The notes under the pieces are model-generated. The model saw only the letters and a program-made list of their open reading frames with translations, did not search any database and was not told the DNA's origin. A stretch of 7,082 bases of DNA from an uncultured Bacilli bacterium. Its GTDB lineage: Bacteria; Bacillota_I; Bacilli_A; ML615J-28; CAG-698. Position 1 is the stretch's first letter. Each line of letters begins with the position of its first letter. The position numbers and the translations under genes were made by a program. Positions 6,287 to 7,082 of this stretch are shown piece after piece. The stretch is from NCBI GenBank assembly GCA_947624315.1, contig CANQJU010000055.1, positions 1 through 7,082 of the forward strand, written 5' to 3'.

Positions 6287-6301
6287 GATTATAGGTGGAT
6301 T

Positions 6302-6451
6302 ATGAGAGAAAAAGTTATTTTAGTGTGTGAAGAATGCTTATCAAGAAATTATACAATAGACAAAAATAAACTTTCAAATCCTAATAGAATTATTATAAAA
6401 AAATTTTGTAAGAAATGTAATAAGCATACAATTCACAAGGAAACAAAATAG
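6302..6451 (+). CDS. rpmG: 50S ribosomal protein L33 (bL33), zinc-binding form
   Basis: A 49-residue ribosomal protein of the 50S subunit, near the E site. It reads MREKVILVCEEC at the start, ends CNKHTIHKETK, and carries two Cys pairs, C9/C12 and C36/C39, which make the zinc ribbon of the so-called C+ form. Bacilli often encode several L33 paralogues, some lacking these cysteines, so the symbol may need a suffix. AGGTGG (6293-6298) precedes the ATG with only 3 nt spacing, which is tight. The stop TAG overlaps the secE Shine-Dalgarno sequence. Lying directly before secE and nusG is the classical position of this gene (rpmGB in B. subtilis). Confidence 0.95.
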   Translation: MREKVILVCEECLSRNYTIDKNKLSNPNRIIIKKFCKKCNKHTIHKETK

Positions 6452-6462
6452 GAGGAACCAAA

Positions 6463-6915
6463 ATGGCAGAAGTTAATGCTAAACCAAAAGAAAAAAAAGA
6501 AAATGGTGTTTTATCCATTTTTACAAAGGAATATAAATTTGAAGGAATTATCTTATTGATTTTATCATTAGTTGCCTTAGTATTAGGTACAATGGTATTA
6601 ATCGGTATTCAAACAAATGGTGCAAGTGGATTAGTTGTTAGTGATGGAGTATTCTTAATTGGTGATTATCCAGCTGCATTTGCTTGGATTTTAATTGTAT
6701 TAGGTGCTGTATCTCTTATCTTAGCAGTATGGCCTTTCTACAAACCATCTCTTTCTGAAATAAAGAAAATTACATGGACAAAACGTGGCGAGTTATTACA
6801 TAACACAGCAATAGTATTTGCGTTTATCCTTATTTTATCAATTTTCTTTATTGTTTGTGATTTTGCTTTTGGATATCTTGTTCAATTCTTCCAATGGATT
6901 GCTTTAAAACTTTAA
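6463..6915 (+). CDS. secE: Preprotein translocase subunit SecE with N-terminal membrane extension
   Basis: Essential membrane subunit that clamps SecY in the SecYEG translocon. The C-terminal ~60 residues hold the conserved SecE core: an amphipathic helix PSLSEIKKITWTKRGELLHNT (about 95-115) followed by the single conserved membrane segment (about 115-134). At 150 residues the protein is much longer than the ~60-residue single-span SecE usual in Gram-positive bacteria. The extra N-terminus has a Lys-rich start (K7-K12) and two predicted spans (about 28-49 and 71-92) joined by a Gly/Asn-rich loop. That gives a three-span layout like E. coli SecE (about 127 residues). AGGAGG (6450-6455), overlapping the rpmG stop, is 7 nt from the ATG. 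nusG starts 14 nt after the stop. The rpmG-secE-nusG order supports the identity. Confidence 0.93.
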   Translation: MAEVNAKPKEKKENGVLSIFTKEYKFEGIILLILSLVALVLGTMVLIGIQTNGASGLVVSDGVFLIGDYPAAFAWILIVLGAVSLILAVWPFYKPSLSEIKKITWTKRGELLHNTAIVFAFILILSIFFIVCDFAFGYLVQFFQWIALKL

Positions 6916-6929
6916 TTGGTGGCTAAAAT

Positions 6930-7082
6930 ATGAACGAACGAGCATGGTATGTTGTTCAAACTTATTCAGGATTTGAAAATGCAGCAAAGAAGAATATTGA
7001 AAGACGTGCTGAATCAATGAGTATGACTGACTGCATCTTTAATGTGCTAGTTCCTGAAGAAAAAAGTTATGAAAAAAAGAAA
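6930..7082 (+). CDS. nusG: Transcription termination/antitermination protein NusG, N-terminal 51 residues (3' end outside window)
   Basis: RNA polymerase elongation factor. The visible 51 residues are the start of the NGN domain, which binds the polymerase clamp: AWYVVQTYSGFENAAKKNIERR (5-26) is the typical opening strand and helix, and NVLVPEE (38-44) is the following strand. The KOW domain lies beyond the window, so the gene is partial only because the sequence ends. The ATG at 6930 follows GGTGG (6918-6922) by 7 nt and gives the expected family N-terminus. It follows secE by 14 nt in the universal secE-nusG pairing; rplK would be expected next but cannot be seen. Confidence 0.96.
   Translation, partial: MNERAWYVVQTYSGFENAAKKNIERRAESMSMTDCIFNVLVPEEKSYEKKK

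Noticed and set aside
1..7082. CRISPR array, insertion sequence, phage or defence module
   Set aside because: No direct repeat series, transposase, integrase or atypical composition is visible; every long open frame belongs to a known housekeeping family or is a shadow.

Overview
The window is an ordinary, densely packed housekeeping stretch from a low-GC (about 30% by eye) Gram-positive bacterium. All genes are on the + strand. Protein content, Shine-Dalgarno sites, consensus sigma-A-type promoters and the order cysS-mrnC-rlmB-sigH-rpmG-secE-nusG point to Bacillota, probably a reduced-genome member of the Bacilli near the Erysipelotrichales/RF39/Acholeplasma-like groups; the lineage is inferred. 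The code looks standard: all 22 visible Trp codons are TGG, and no frame is interrupted by TGA.

Layout. (1) Positions 1-2145: the 3' two thirds of metG (methionyl-tRNA synthetase), then a YitT/DUF2179 membrane protein 11 nt downstream. (2) 2146-3181: a consensus promoter, a structured leader resembling an L13 autoregulatory leader, rplM and rpsI, closed by a clear intrinsic terminator. (3) 3200-6234: a second promoter drives cysS, mrnC, rlmB and a SigH-type sigma factor, which overlap or lie within 10 nt of each other. (4) 6249-7082: a third promoter, with an extended -10 inside a 9-bp inverted repeat, drives rpmG (49 aa), secE and the start of nusG, which runs off the window.

The genes serve translation and its coupling to transcription and secretion: two aminoacyl-tRNA synthetases, three ribosomal proteins, two 23S rRNA maturation or modification enzymes, a sigma factor, the SecE translocon subunit and NusG.

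I found no mobile element, CRISPR array, tRNA/rRNA gene, defence system or unrecognised protein. The points worth a second look are a SecE with two extra N-terminal membrane segments, the palindromic rpmG promoter and possible RNA occlusion of the rpmG ribosome binding site, the rplM leader, the absence of yacP/rae1 between rlmB and sigH, and the lack of any TGA stop among ten genes. I do not see a previously undescribed system.
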